Assembly (NCBI GenBank): GCA_046496815.1
Contig: JAWOGN010000213.1
Coordinates: 1 to 6,140 of the forward strand
From: JAWOGN01 sp046496815
GTDB taxonomy: Bacteria; Desulfobacterota; DSM-4660; Desulfatiglandales; Desulfatiglandaceae
DNA length: 6,140 nucleotides
Direction: 5' to 3'
This document shows, piece by piece, positions 1 through 5,583 of this stretch. A program made the translations under genes and the position numbers. Below the pieces are notes generated by a model, which did not search any database, had not been told where the DNA came from, and saw only the letters and a list, made by a program, of their open reading frames with translations. The first letter of the stretch is position 1. Each line of letters begins with the position of its first letter.

Positions 1-2
1 GC

Positions 3-173
3 ATGGATTACGAAGTTCAAAGTGTTAAGCTGCGACAGGAATTTAAAATCTGTCCATCATGCGGATATCAAGACGGTTTTCACTCTATGTTCAAGAAAGT
101 GGACGACATTACCAAGTGGCTTTTCATCTGCCCGTCCTGTCACGAGGTGTTTGACATAGGTTTCACACTTTAG
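3..173 (+). CDS. Small double-CxxC zinc-ribbon protein (56 aa), hypothetical
   Basis: This reading frame opens with ATG two bases into the window and ends at TAG, giving 56 residues. Two identical CPSC knuckles (C17/C20 and C43/C46) are separated by 22 residues, which is the layout of a one-zinc ribbon. The stretch between them, with GYQDGFHSMFKKVDDITKW, is a plausible beta-sheet finger. There is no signal peptide or membrane segment, so a cytoplasmic protein is expected. Such mini zinc ribbons are frequent in phage-derived and accessory DNA, where they may bind nucleic acid or a protein partner; I cannot assign a specific function. The start is uncertain because the ribosome binding site would lie outside the window and the true gene could begin further left. 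Confidence 0.6.
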   Translation: MDYEVQSVKLRQEFKICPSCGYQDGFHSMFKKVDDITKWLFICPSCHEVFDIGFTL

Positions 174-276
174 GTTTGACCAGCAGCCCCCGGCACGTGA
201 CAATGTCCAAAAAAAGCAGGCCTATATCCTTGCCCACGATAATTTGGATGCCATTAATGAACTAACGGGTTGGTAG
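160..276 (+). pseudogene. Coding-like tail without a start, possible gene remnant
   Basis: After a stop at 157-159 this frame stays open to TAG at 274-276. Its last part reads like a real protein C-terminus (YILAHDNLDAINELTGW), with a balanced, amphipathic composition unlike random frames nearby. There is no ATG/GTG start with a ribosome binding site, and it overlaps the end of the zinc-ribbon gene in another frame. The stop codon is the first three bases of dispersed repeat copy A. The best reading is the 3' remnant of a gene whose front was lost; a chance open frame cannot be excluded. Confidence 0.25.
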
Positions 277-533
277 CGGAGGGTCGAAGGCCCACGGGCT
301 ATACATCGTATTTCTCACCCCCCAGACAGGCTTCAGTGACAGGGCTGGCCAAAATCTTGAATTCTTTATCCAGACGGAACGATTTCATCGAGGCGGGGCT
401 TTTCGGCTGGAAAGGCACGATTCGGATTCTGCCACAAAGCGATAGCGGCACATGGGGGGGCAAAAAAATGGAGCGTCACTGCCCTGTTTTTGAAAGGAGG
501 ACGATTCGGTCGCGGCGGCAAGCTACGCAGAGC
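174..533. other. Intergenic stretch without a supported gene
   Basis: Apart from the short coding-like tail and repeat copy A, no frame here has a start signal or recognisable protein. It contains homopolymer runs (seven G at 454-460 and seven A at 462-468). A small palindrome, AGAGC-TTAG-GCTCT, lies at 529-542, next to the breakpoint of the ATPase remnant. A Shine-Dalgarno-like AAAGGAGG near 494-501 has no usable start codon after it. Confidence 0.5.
274..316. repeat. Dispersed hairpin repeat, copy A
   Basis: This 43-bp segment aligns without gaps to 5823-5865 with 36 identical bases, in the same orientation. The core is a stem around a GAA loop (GAGGGTC-GAA-GGCCCAC). It is imperfect here, with one G·T wobble and one A/A mismatch, whereas copy B is perfect. 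The shared right end is TCGTATTTCTC. It sits directly at the end of a coding-like frame, where REP-type extragenic palindromes usually lie. Function is unknown. Confidence 0.6.
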
Positions 534-1607
534 TTAGGCTCTATAGCACTGATGGGGGCTTTCTTCCTTCCAGGCAACGCTATCCTTTTCGGTTTCTACG
601 ATGGCCCCGATGATCTCCTCGATGCCTTCGTTGAGCAGGTCTACCTGGGTGATGCGGGCGCTCATGACGGCCGCGTCGTCTTTGCTGAAGCGGTCGGCGT
701 AGGATTTGAAATCTTTGTGAATGCATCCGACGAACAGAACGTTGGGTTCATTTTTACAGATGATCTCCATGAACCCCTGCAGGATGTCCTTTGAATAGCC
801 TGCTTTTTCCAGGGTAAATCCAAATTCGTCAAAGAATATGGCCAGCCCCTTGAACCGCTCTTTGAATGCCTGGCTCTTCACCAGTTTTCGAAGTATGGGA
901 ATCAGGTTGCCGGACCGAGCCTGAAACGCAACACCGCCCATCATTTCCTTAAACGCGGTGCGGAATTTGTTCAGCACGTCCGAATCGTAGTCCTTGAGCT
1001 GGGCGCGAAGCTGATCAACGGTGAGTCCGGGTACGACCGCTTCGACCCCCTTGCCGAAGTCCACGTAAAAATTGCGTATGCCGCCTTTGTCTCCTTTTTT
1101 TTCCCACTCGGCGAGCTGACGTTCCGCCTCGTCGAACTCCGTTTCCACGCCGGCATCCAGCCCCTTGGCCTTGCAAGCATCGAAAACCGCTTTCATCACC
1201 ACATCCTCTAAGTGACGCCCCGAGTGGTAGTCGCAGATCGCCACCAGGTACTGACCGTCCTTGCGGATGTTTTTCAGCAGTTTGGCCTTCTCCGGATCGA
1301 GCTTGGCGTAGTTCTCGTGAAACCCGGCAATTTCCGGGTCACCGCTCGACCGGCTCAGCACATTGGCCGTCATCAGGCAGAGGTGCGACTTACCTGTTCC
1401 ATAGGAGCCGCTGAGCAAATAGAATTTCTTGTCGTTGGGCTGATAGAGCCCCCGGCAAATGCGTTCGAACGCCACACGGTGGGCCTTGGTCGGGCGGTAC
1501 ATGGCCATGCGGTCGGCGTTTTCCTGGGCCGCTTCAAAGGCGCTTTTAAGCTCAACAAAATTGGCATAACCGGATTTCAGTTTGACCACATCGGATATTT
1601 TTGCCAT
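534..1607 (-). pseudogene. N-terminal remnant of a large phage-defence-type P-loop ATPase (BrxC/PglY/DUF6079-like)
   Basis: The protein has a canonical Walker A motif, GSYGTGKS (residues 67-74), and a Walker B-like stretch, LAIFFDEFGF (255-264, with D260/E261), so it is an ATP-binding P-loop protein. The N-terminus (GYANFVELKSAF, YRPTKAHRVAFERI, FYLLSGSYGTGKSHLCLM) resembles the large, roughly 1,000-1,300-residue ATPases found in BREX/Pgl-type and related phage-resistance loci. That family call rests on my recognition of the pattern, not on a search. Family-like sequence runs to KEE at residues 347-349, then changes to SPHQCYRA and stops. The remaining two thirds or more of the protein is therefore missing, with the break at about 560/561. 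A good ribosome binding site (GGAGG, four bases before ATG) supports the start, so a truncated ATPase domain could still be made. No methylase, PglZ-like phosphatase or other partner gene is present in the window. Confidence 0.7.
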
Positions 1608-1772
1608 GTTGCCTCCGAAATTATGAATGATGAATGCGGAAGGATGAATTGCAAAAGCTTTATTCCCGCCCTATTTACTCCTTTATTCTTTATTATCTAC
1701 GGCTGTCCGGCAGGAAGGGCGGCTTGGGCCGTTGAATTTCCTTTGTGTCTCACCGAATAACAACAAAACGCA

Positions 1773-1806
1773 TTGTGTATCATATATTTTAATTTATGAT
1801 TCACAA
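1773..1806 (-). promoter_or_regulatory. Inverted repeat overlapping a putative promoter of the ATPase remnant
   Basis: TTGTGTATCAT (1773-1783) and ATGATTCACAA (1796-1806) are complementary at ten of eleven positions around a 12-base A+T spacer. Read on the minus strand, the arms coincide with a sigma70-like promoter: TTGTGA (1801-1806) as -35 and TATGAT (1779-1784) as -10, spaced 16 bases, with transcription expected near 1772. A palindrome laid over both promoter boxes is the classic arrangement of a repressor operator. The leader to the ATPase ATG would be about 165 nt. An outer pair, GTCTCAC (1747-1753) and GTGAGAC (1826-1832), brackets the site. Confidence 0.4.
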
Positions 1807-1832
1807 ATTGGCTTGTGTCGAACCAGTGAGAC

Positions 1833-2954
1833 TCAAAATGCATTGTAGCCCTCCGCGATATTCAACAGTTCAGGATAAGCGAGAGTTGCGGCGCGCCGAC
1901 CACTGCCGGGCCGGATTTCCCGCAGGACTCCTTCAGACTTGAGAAGATTCAATATTCGTTGAGCAGTCGGCTTGGGAATATGGGCCGAGCGCACAAAATC
2001 AGAACTCTTGAAAATAGGCCGTTCAAAAACCCAGTCCAGAGTATGAATCGCATACTGAGAGTGGGTCAATTCGGCAAAACTGGTCTTCATCCGGTTGTAG
2101 AGTTCGAGAATGGCCTGGGCCTTGGTGAGGTTTTCCTCCGCCTGTATCCGGAGAACGTTCAGGAAGAAGGCGCACCAACCGCTCCAGTCGTGATCGCGGG
2201 AAACGGCCAGAAGTCGTTCGTAGTATTCGTCGCGGTGGCTTTCCAGATAAGCGCTGATGTAAAACATCGGCTGCTGGATAATTTTCGCTTGATACAGAAA
2301 AAGAGGGATCAACATCCGTCCAAGCCGACCATTTCCGTCCAGAAAAGGATGAAGCGCCTCGAATTCAGCGTGTAGCAGGGCCAGTTGAATCAGCCTGTCC
2401 GGTGCGTCTTCATGAATATATTTTTCCCAGCGTGACATGGCTTCCGGCAGTTTATCGGCGGCGATAGGAACGAATTTCGCTTCCTCAATGGAACAGCCTT
2501 TCGGACCGATCCAATTCGGAATCTTGCGATAATGGCCCGGGGATTTACCGTGCCCGCGCACGCTGTCGAGCAGAACCCTATGACATTCAAAGATGATACG
2601 CTGACACAGAGGCAGATCTTCCAGCATCTCGGTAGCTTTTCGCATCGCTTTGCGATAATTGAGGATCTCCCAAATGTCTGCCTCTTTCGGTGTAGTGGGC
2701 TTCTTGACCTCTCCGCTGGCCTCGTACTCCAACACTTCGCCCATGGTGGCCTGAGTACCTTCGATGCGTGAGGACAGCACCGCCTCCTGAGTAGTGAGAG
2801 GACTCAACAAGACATGGGCATTGGGAATAGCCGCCAGCATCCCGTCGTAGCGGGCGACTGCGGCACTTGCCGGTCCAATCATCGGCACAAGCCTTGCCCA
2901 CTCCAGATCCCTGGGTGGAAACTTGCCTTCATGGTAATGGATGGGTTCGCTCAT
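1833..2954 (-). CDS. Fic family protein, class II (N-terminal inhibitory helix), with C-terminal winged helix
   Basis: Fic proteins transfer AMP (or another nucleotide phosphate) from a nucleotide to hydroxyl side chains of target proteins. The complete catalytic motif HPFLDGNGRLGR is at residues 202-213, with catalytic H202, metal-binding D206, N208 and the phosphate-binding arginines R210/R213. The autoinhibitory signature [S/T]xxxE[G/N] is present as S61-SRI-E65-G66, which places it in class II, where an N-terminal helix blocks productive ATP binding. Residues about 8-110 match the usual Fic_N region, and residues about 300-365 look like a winged helix (KPTAQRILNLLKSEGVL). At 373 residues the length matches intact soluble bacterial class II Fic proteins such as the Shewanella one, and no motif residue is missing. 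The ribosome binding site is weak (AAAGG, eight bases upstream). It starts 41 bp after the broken four-helix-bundle gene, so the two were probably co-transcribed. The target is unknown. Confidence 0.93.
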   Translation of the reverse strand: MSEPIHYHEGKFPPRDLEWARLVPMIGPASAAVARYDGMLAAIPNAHVLLSPLTTQEAVLSSRIEGTQATMGEVLEYEASGEVKKPTTPKEADIWEILNYRKAMRKATEMLEDLPLCQRIIFECHRVLLDSVRGHGKSPGHYRKIPNWIGPKGCSIEEAKFVPIAADKLPEAMSRWEKYIHEDAPDRLIQLALLHAEFEALHPFLDGNGRLGRMLIPLFLYQAKIIQQPMFYISAYLESHRDEYYERLLAVSRDHDWSGWCAFFLNVLRIQAEENLTKAQAILELYNRMKTSFAELTHSQYAIHTLDWVFERPIFKSSDFVRSAHIPKPTAQRILNLLKSEGVLREIRPGSGRRAATLAYPELLNIAEGYNAF

Positions 2955-2979
2955 CTGTATCTGCCTTTATTCCCGGAAC

Positions 2980-3011
2980 AATTATGAATTAGAAATTACG
3001 AATTACGAATT
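2980..3011. repeat. Degenerate AATTAYG heptamer array
   Basis: AATTATG, AATTAG, AATTACG, AATTACG and AATT follow one another almost without interruption between the four-helix-bundle pseudogene and fic. The pseudogene's last codons and stop lie inside the array. A looser relative (ATTATGAATGATGAATG) occurs at 1620-1636 in front of the ATPase remnant. Similar AATTATG/AATTACG strings are common next to four-helix-bundle genes in many genomes; this is recollection rather than a check. Confidence 0.5.
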
Positions 3012-3363
3012 TTGGTTTTCAATGTCTTGGTACTCGATCCGAGCAATTTCAAAAGTTCATCACAATCTCCTATGATAGATTCAAACGCTGCTTGGTCGAT
3101 AAATTCGCCGTCATGCAACAACCTCAACCAATAATGTGTTTCGCGTGCTTCTTTGTAAGCGATGATCATTTTTGCCGAAAAATCCTTTTCGGACATCCCG
3201 CCGATAGCTTCCCGCACATGTGCGCCACCGAGGTCCCCGAACGTAAGACCTGTTTCCCGATCACTTGAGCCTCTGTTGTTTTAGGCAAGCTGGCATAGAG
3301 CCGAATTATCCTCAATGCGAATGCCTTTGTCCGTTCGTCTAAATCCCTCGGTTTTTCATTCAT
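2996..3363 (-). pseudogene. Four-helix-bundle protein (23S rRNA intervening sequence/S23 type), frameshifted
   Basis: The first part, starting MNEKPRDLDERTKAFALRI, runs in one frame to LRSGTSV. The second part, HVREAIGGMSEKDFSAKMI to TLKTKIRNS, continues in the next frame. Adding one G at 3225/3226 restores SGTSVGAHVREA, the typical junction of this family, and a 122-residue protein of normal length; the 368-base span is exactly one base short of that. Members are small all-helical proteins first found inside 23S rRNA intervening sequences, and their role remains unclear. The start is backed by AAGGTGG four bases before ATG. As written, translation would give a 65-residue product with a scrambled end. 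A sequencing error in the GG run is an alternative to a real mutation. Confidence 0.8.
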
Positions 3364-3747
3364 CGTTCCACCTTTATCATTCAATGAGTTAGTTAATAAC
3401 ATTGACACCTCTGGCGGCACATAAATCCGGCCTCTGTCTTGTGCAATAAGCATGAGGTGGAACGGGAGCCGTAGGCGACCGGCTGTTCCTGCTTGTGGAT
3501 TTGAGCTGTCGAGATCTCCCGTGCTTGGTTTGACATACTTGGAAGGCACTGCTTGAAGCGCCGATCGGTGGCTAGATATTCCAACTTCTCAGATGCTCAG
3601 TAGTATGAGGGTATGCTTGAGATACCCTTACCGTCTCCGCATCACCTACAAGCAGGGAACCTATTCAAATGCTACGTTTTTTTTCAAATTTGGGAAATTT
3701 TGCAGCTGTCCAAGCCTCTTTGTTAAAGTATGTGCCCTTGTTCTGTT
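3364..3747. other. Intergenic stretch with two hairpins, no supported gene
   Basis: Minus-strand frames are open across 3364-3584 but have no ribosome binding site and no family I recognise. Two structures stand out. One is 3459-3489, GGAAC-GGG-AGCCG-(8 nt)-CGGCT-GTTCC, ten base pairs with a three-base bulge. The other is 3606-3630, a nine-pair stem TGAGGGTAT/ATACCCTTA around GCTTGAG with one G·T pair. Neither has a following T-run, so neither looks like an intrinsic terminator. A run of eight T lies at about 3676-3683. Confidence 0.4.
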
Positions 3748-4452
3748 TCAGCCTATGGTTTCTACAAAGTAAGCTTCGTCCCACAGCCTTTTTTCGACTT
3801 GTGGAGCTGCAATAAGATCAGGGAACCTTTCAAGAATCGGGGCTTCTAATGACTGTTTGATTTTTTGAGCCATACTATCCGGAGATACTTCCCCATCTGA
3901 CTCCACGTATAAATGTAAATGGTCTGGCGCCAACCAAAGGAGACTGGCAAAACCACCCACTGCATCGCTACAAGTCGTAATCGTGTCACTGATGAAATCA
4001 ATAGTGAGCGCCGGCTCCGCAAACATTGGTCTTCTACCAATAACGTTCCAAGCAAAATGGTACTTTATCTCAAGCATCACATCGTCGGGATTGCGGGCCA
4101 ATTTCTGCAGAGCTAACGCCCTTTGATATTTTACCTTATCGGAATCAAGGAGATTTTCTATGGTAATCTTTGCAAGCTGGGCTTTAAGCTCCGAATGAGT
4201 TTCCTGTCCGGACGATGCAACCAGTTTCAGCAACGGCTGAAAAGCATGGCATTCAAAAAAGTCAGGATTTTGTGTTGACCGATTTAGATAACAAAGCACT
4301 TCTTCCTGAAAACTTAAATCCTGGCAGAAGCGGCACCTACCATGAATGAATGGTTTGGATGACTTAGCACACTCCAAACATTTTTCAGGAAAATGATTAC
4401 GAGATGATGTTTCGTCCAATTCCATATCTTCCTGCATGACCGTATTGGGCAT
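3748..4452 (-). CDS. Y1/HUH (IS200-like) transposase-related protein with N-terminal four-Cys module
   Basis: The C-terminal part carries the hallmarks of Y1 transposases (PF01797 type). These are the strand EIKYHFAWNVIGRRPMF (128-144), the HUH-type metal site PDHLHLYVE (H178, H180), the IK-containing helix MAQKIKQSL, and the tyrosine segment LWDEAYFVETIG with the presumed nucleophile Y228. These enzymes cut and join single-stranded DNA through a 5'-phosphotyrosine. Ahead of this domain lies a module absent from ordinary IS200 TnpA: C25-x2-C28 and C40-x2-C43, probably a zinc finger, then about 80 mostly helical residues. The protein stops right after VETIG, whereas classical IS200 transposases carry a further helix there. 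It is either a natural shorter family, possibly domesticated, or a truncation. The start is weakly supported; ATGs at 4437 and 4425 are alternatives that keep the Cys module. Confidence 0.7.
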   Translation of the reverse strand: MPNTVMQEDMELDETSSRNHFPEKCLECAKSSKPFIHGRCRFCQDLSFQEEVLCYLNRSTQNPDFFECHAFQPLLKLVASSGQETHSELKAQLAKITIENLLDSDKVKYQRALALQKLARNPDDVMLEIKYHFAWNVIGRRPMFAEPALTIDFISDTITTCSDAVGGFASLLWLAPDHLHLYVESDGEVSPDSMAQKIKQSLEAPILERFPDLIAAPQVEKRLWDEAYFVETIG

Positions 4453-4509
4453 TTAAAACGCGCAAGGACGATTGCCCATAAAGACAGAACAGTTGAATAT
4501 ATGGATCTC

Positions 4510-4534
4510 GATATCATCACTTCGTAATGATATC
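4510..4534. promoter_or_regulatory. Perfect 8-bp inverted repeat upstream of the Y1 protein gene
   Basis: GATATCAT (4510-4517) and ATGATATC (4527-4534) form a perfect stem. Two further pairs (AC/GT) inside, after one C/A mismatch, close a TTC loop. It lies 58 bp before the ATG, within the likely leader. It could be an operator, an RNA hairpin, or the subterminal hairpin that a Y1 transposase recognises. Confidence 0.4.
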
Positions 4535-4569
4535 CGACTCCCAATGCCCTGAGTTATCATACTAAGAAA

Positions 4570-4575
4570 ATTATA
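4570..4575 (-). promoter_or_regulatory. Candidate -10 box for the Y1 protein gene
   Basis: On the minus strand this reads TATAAT, a perfect sigma70 -10 hexamer, about 118 bases before the ATG and upstream of the GATATCAT hairpin. No good -35 box lies 16-18 bases further up, so the promoter is only tentative. Confidence 0.25.
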
Positions 4576-4922
4576 TACCGCCAAAGCTTAGATACATTGA
4601 GAACAACCCAGCCCCGCTAGGATTTCAGATATCATATTCGATCACCGCCCCAAGTCAAGCGAATCCGCATAACACCCGCAGCAGCCGTGAGGGAAACCCG
4701 CACGTTCTTCTCCCACCACCCCATTTTTAATAACCGTGTATTTGCGTATTTGGCATATACAGCTCCAAATTTCAACAATCTCAGTTGGGAAGGTGTAAAA
4801 CAACCACCAAAAGCGAAAAAAGTACGATTCTGAGGCGCTCTGAGCACGTAAGGGCGCAGCTGCCTTCATTTATCCGCTTCTCTTTGACCACTTTCTTATG
4901 TCCGTTTTTCAGCCGAGAGTGT

Positions 4923-5198
4923 CTAAGGATATAGTGGACTTTCATCTTCCTCCTCCTGAAGGTCCTTCTCGATGAACATTCGGCATGGGAGATTTTTGTT
5001 CCCCTTCCGTGGGATGAACCAATTTCTGATTTGCTTCAACTCACGCTCCGGGGTGTCCCCCCATTCAGTCATATGAAGGACAAGGATCGGGCATCCTGGC
5101 AGGTGTGCCGGACCTTCATCTTTGCGAAAGCTGATGCAACTTTCACAGATTTTATCCATGTAGATCTGGATAGTCGTTCCATTTGGAAAATATCCCAT
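4923..5198 (-). CDS. Small Cys-rich phage-type hypothetical protein (91 aa)
   Basis: Four cysteines are spaced as C18-x2-C21, then C36 in GCPIL, then C72 in NLPCRMFI, which could hold one zinc ion. The order CxxC, CPIL, a helical ERELKQIRNWFIPR stretch and a late C-x-MF recalls small proteins common in prophages and phage-like islands; this is pattern memory and gives no function. The C-terminus is acidic (LQEEEDE). The start at 5198 is supported by GGGAG seven bases upstream (GGGAGATGAAATATG). No promoter is obvious close to the gene. Instead the 5' side carries a strongly structured segment (5214-5285) that may control expression. Confidence 0.6.
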   Translation of the reverse strand: MGYFPNGTTIQIYMDKICESCISFRKDEGPAHLPGCPILVLHMTEWGDTPERELKQIRNWFIPRKGNKNLPCRMFIEKDLQEEEDESPLYP

Positions 5199-5213
5199 AT
5201 TTCATCTCCCGTC

Positions 5214-5285
5214 TTTTCCTGCGAATGACAATGGGGGGCGAAAACCGTCGCAGGAAAACGGCTCGGTGCCAGCGCCGTTCGCCCC
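5214..5285 (-). promoter_or_regulatory. Structured leader with two interleaved stems (possible pseudoknot)
   Basis: Stem A pairs TTCGCCCC (5278-5285) with GGGGCGAA (5235-5242), eight perfect pairs. Stem B pairs TCGCAGGAAAA (5248-5258) with TTTTCCTGCGA (5214-5224), eleven perfect pairs. Along the minus strand the order is A1, B1, A2, B2, so the stems form either an H-type pseudoknot or two mutually exclusive states. A short stem C (CGGC 5259-5262 / GCCG 5274-5277) fits in the first loop. The last base of stem B is only about ten bases from the GGGAG ribosome binding site of the small Cys-rich gene, which would suit translational control. Confidence 0.4.
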
Positions 5286-5287
5286 AC

Positions 5288-5322
5288 AAAAAAGGGCCAA
5301 CCGCTTGAACACGGAAGGCCTC
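5288..5322 (-). terminator. Terminator-like hairpin, minus strand
   Basis: On the minus strand GGCC-tt-CCG-(8-base loop)-CGG-tt-GGCC is followed by C and six T. Both tt/tt internal positions are mismatches, so the stem is moderate (4+3 pairs, plus one outer G-C pair across a bulge). It lies between the sRNA promoter and the structured leader. It could end an antisense transcript or act as an attenuator ahead of the 4923-5198 gene. Confidence 0.35.
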
Positions 5323-5351
5323 TTGACAGGAGATTTTACTTCTATCATAAT
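5323..5351 (+). promoter_or_regulatory. Strong sigma70-type promoter
   Basis: TTGACA (5323-5328) is a perfect -35 box. It is followed by a 17-base spacer and CATAAT (5346-5351), one mismatch from TATAAT. Transcription would start near 5358, at the GGG after CTCTAT. It points rightward, opposite to the neighbouring gene, and is the best promoter in the window. Confidence 0.6.
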
Positions 5352-5357
5352 CTCTAT

Positions 5358-5439
5358 GGGCCTTCACGAAAACCTTAGGACGAAAGGGTATTCAAACGGC
5401 TCACTTAGCCTGATGTGCGGCAACACATCAGGCTTTTTT
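5358..5439 (+). ncRNA. Candidate small RNA (about 80 nt), unrecognised class
   Basis: A consensus-like promoter and a near-perfect intrinsic terminator lie about 80 bases apart with no convincing gene between them. This is the usual outline of an independent small RNA. The 5' half has only a weak stem (CCTT/AAGG), leaving an unstructured middle (about 5380-5406) that could pair with targets; the 3' end is the terminator hairpin. A frame beginning ATGGGCCTTCACG (5356) runs through the terminator, lacks a ribosome binding site and is not believable as a gene. I do not recognise an Rfam class. Confidence 0.45.
5407..5439 (+). terminator. Rho-independent terminator
   Basis: AGCCTGATGTG (5407-5417) and CACATCAGGCT (5424-5434) form an eleven-pair perfect stem around CGGCAA, followed by a run of six T (5434-5439). 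The T-run is present only in the rightward direction, so it serves plus-strand transcripts. Confidence 0.85.
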
Positions 5440-5583
5440 CTAGATTTTTGGGCATCACACCACCTTCCTTTTGAATTATGCGGACATCGGCGTGTTATCC
5501 ATGCCCTACCTTGCCAGACCCAACCTCGCCAAACGCGGAACGGAACCCTGCCGAGCCTCATGCCTGACTCATATCACAGAAGA

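Larger units (their letters stand above)
4453..4922. other. Intergenic stretch, no supported gene
   Basis: Minus-strand frames of about 70 codons exist at 4632-4869, but two overlap in different frames and neither has a ribosome binding site or recognisable protein. Besides the hairpin and -10 candidate listed separately, a small stem CGTG-a-GGG-AAA-CCC-g-CACG lies at 4686-4704. The composition is ordinary and I see nothing else there. Confidence 0.4.

Noticed and set aside
270..794. 174-codon plus-strand open frame
   Set aside because: It runs through repeat copy A, has no ribosome binding site, and its second half is antisense to the clearly coding ATPase remnant.
1212..1760. 182-codon plus-strand open frame
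   Set aside because: It is antisense to the Walker-motif-containing ATPase gene and extends into its promoter region; a shadow of the real gene.
4686..4704. Possible group II intron domain V (AGCCGTG...GAAAC...GCACG...TTC)
   Set aside because: The stem is too short, the catalytic-triad pairing and distal helix are missing, and no intron-encoded reverse transcriptase is present.
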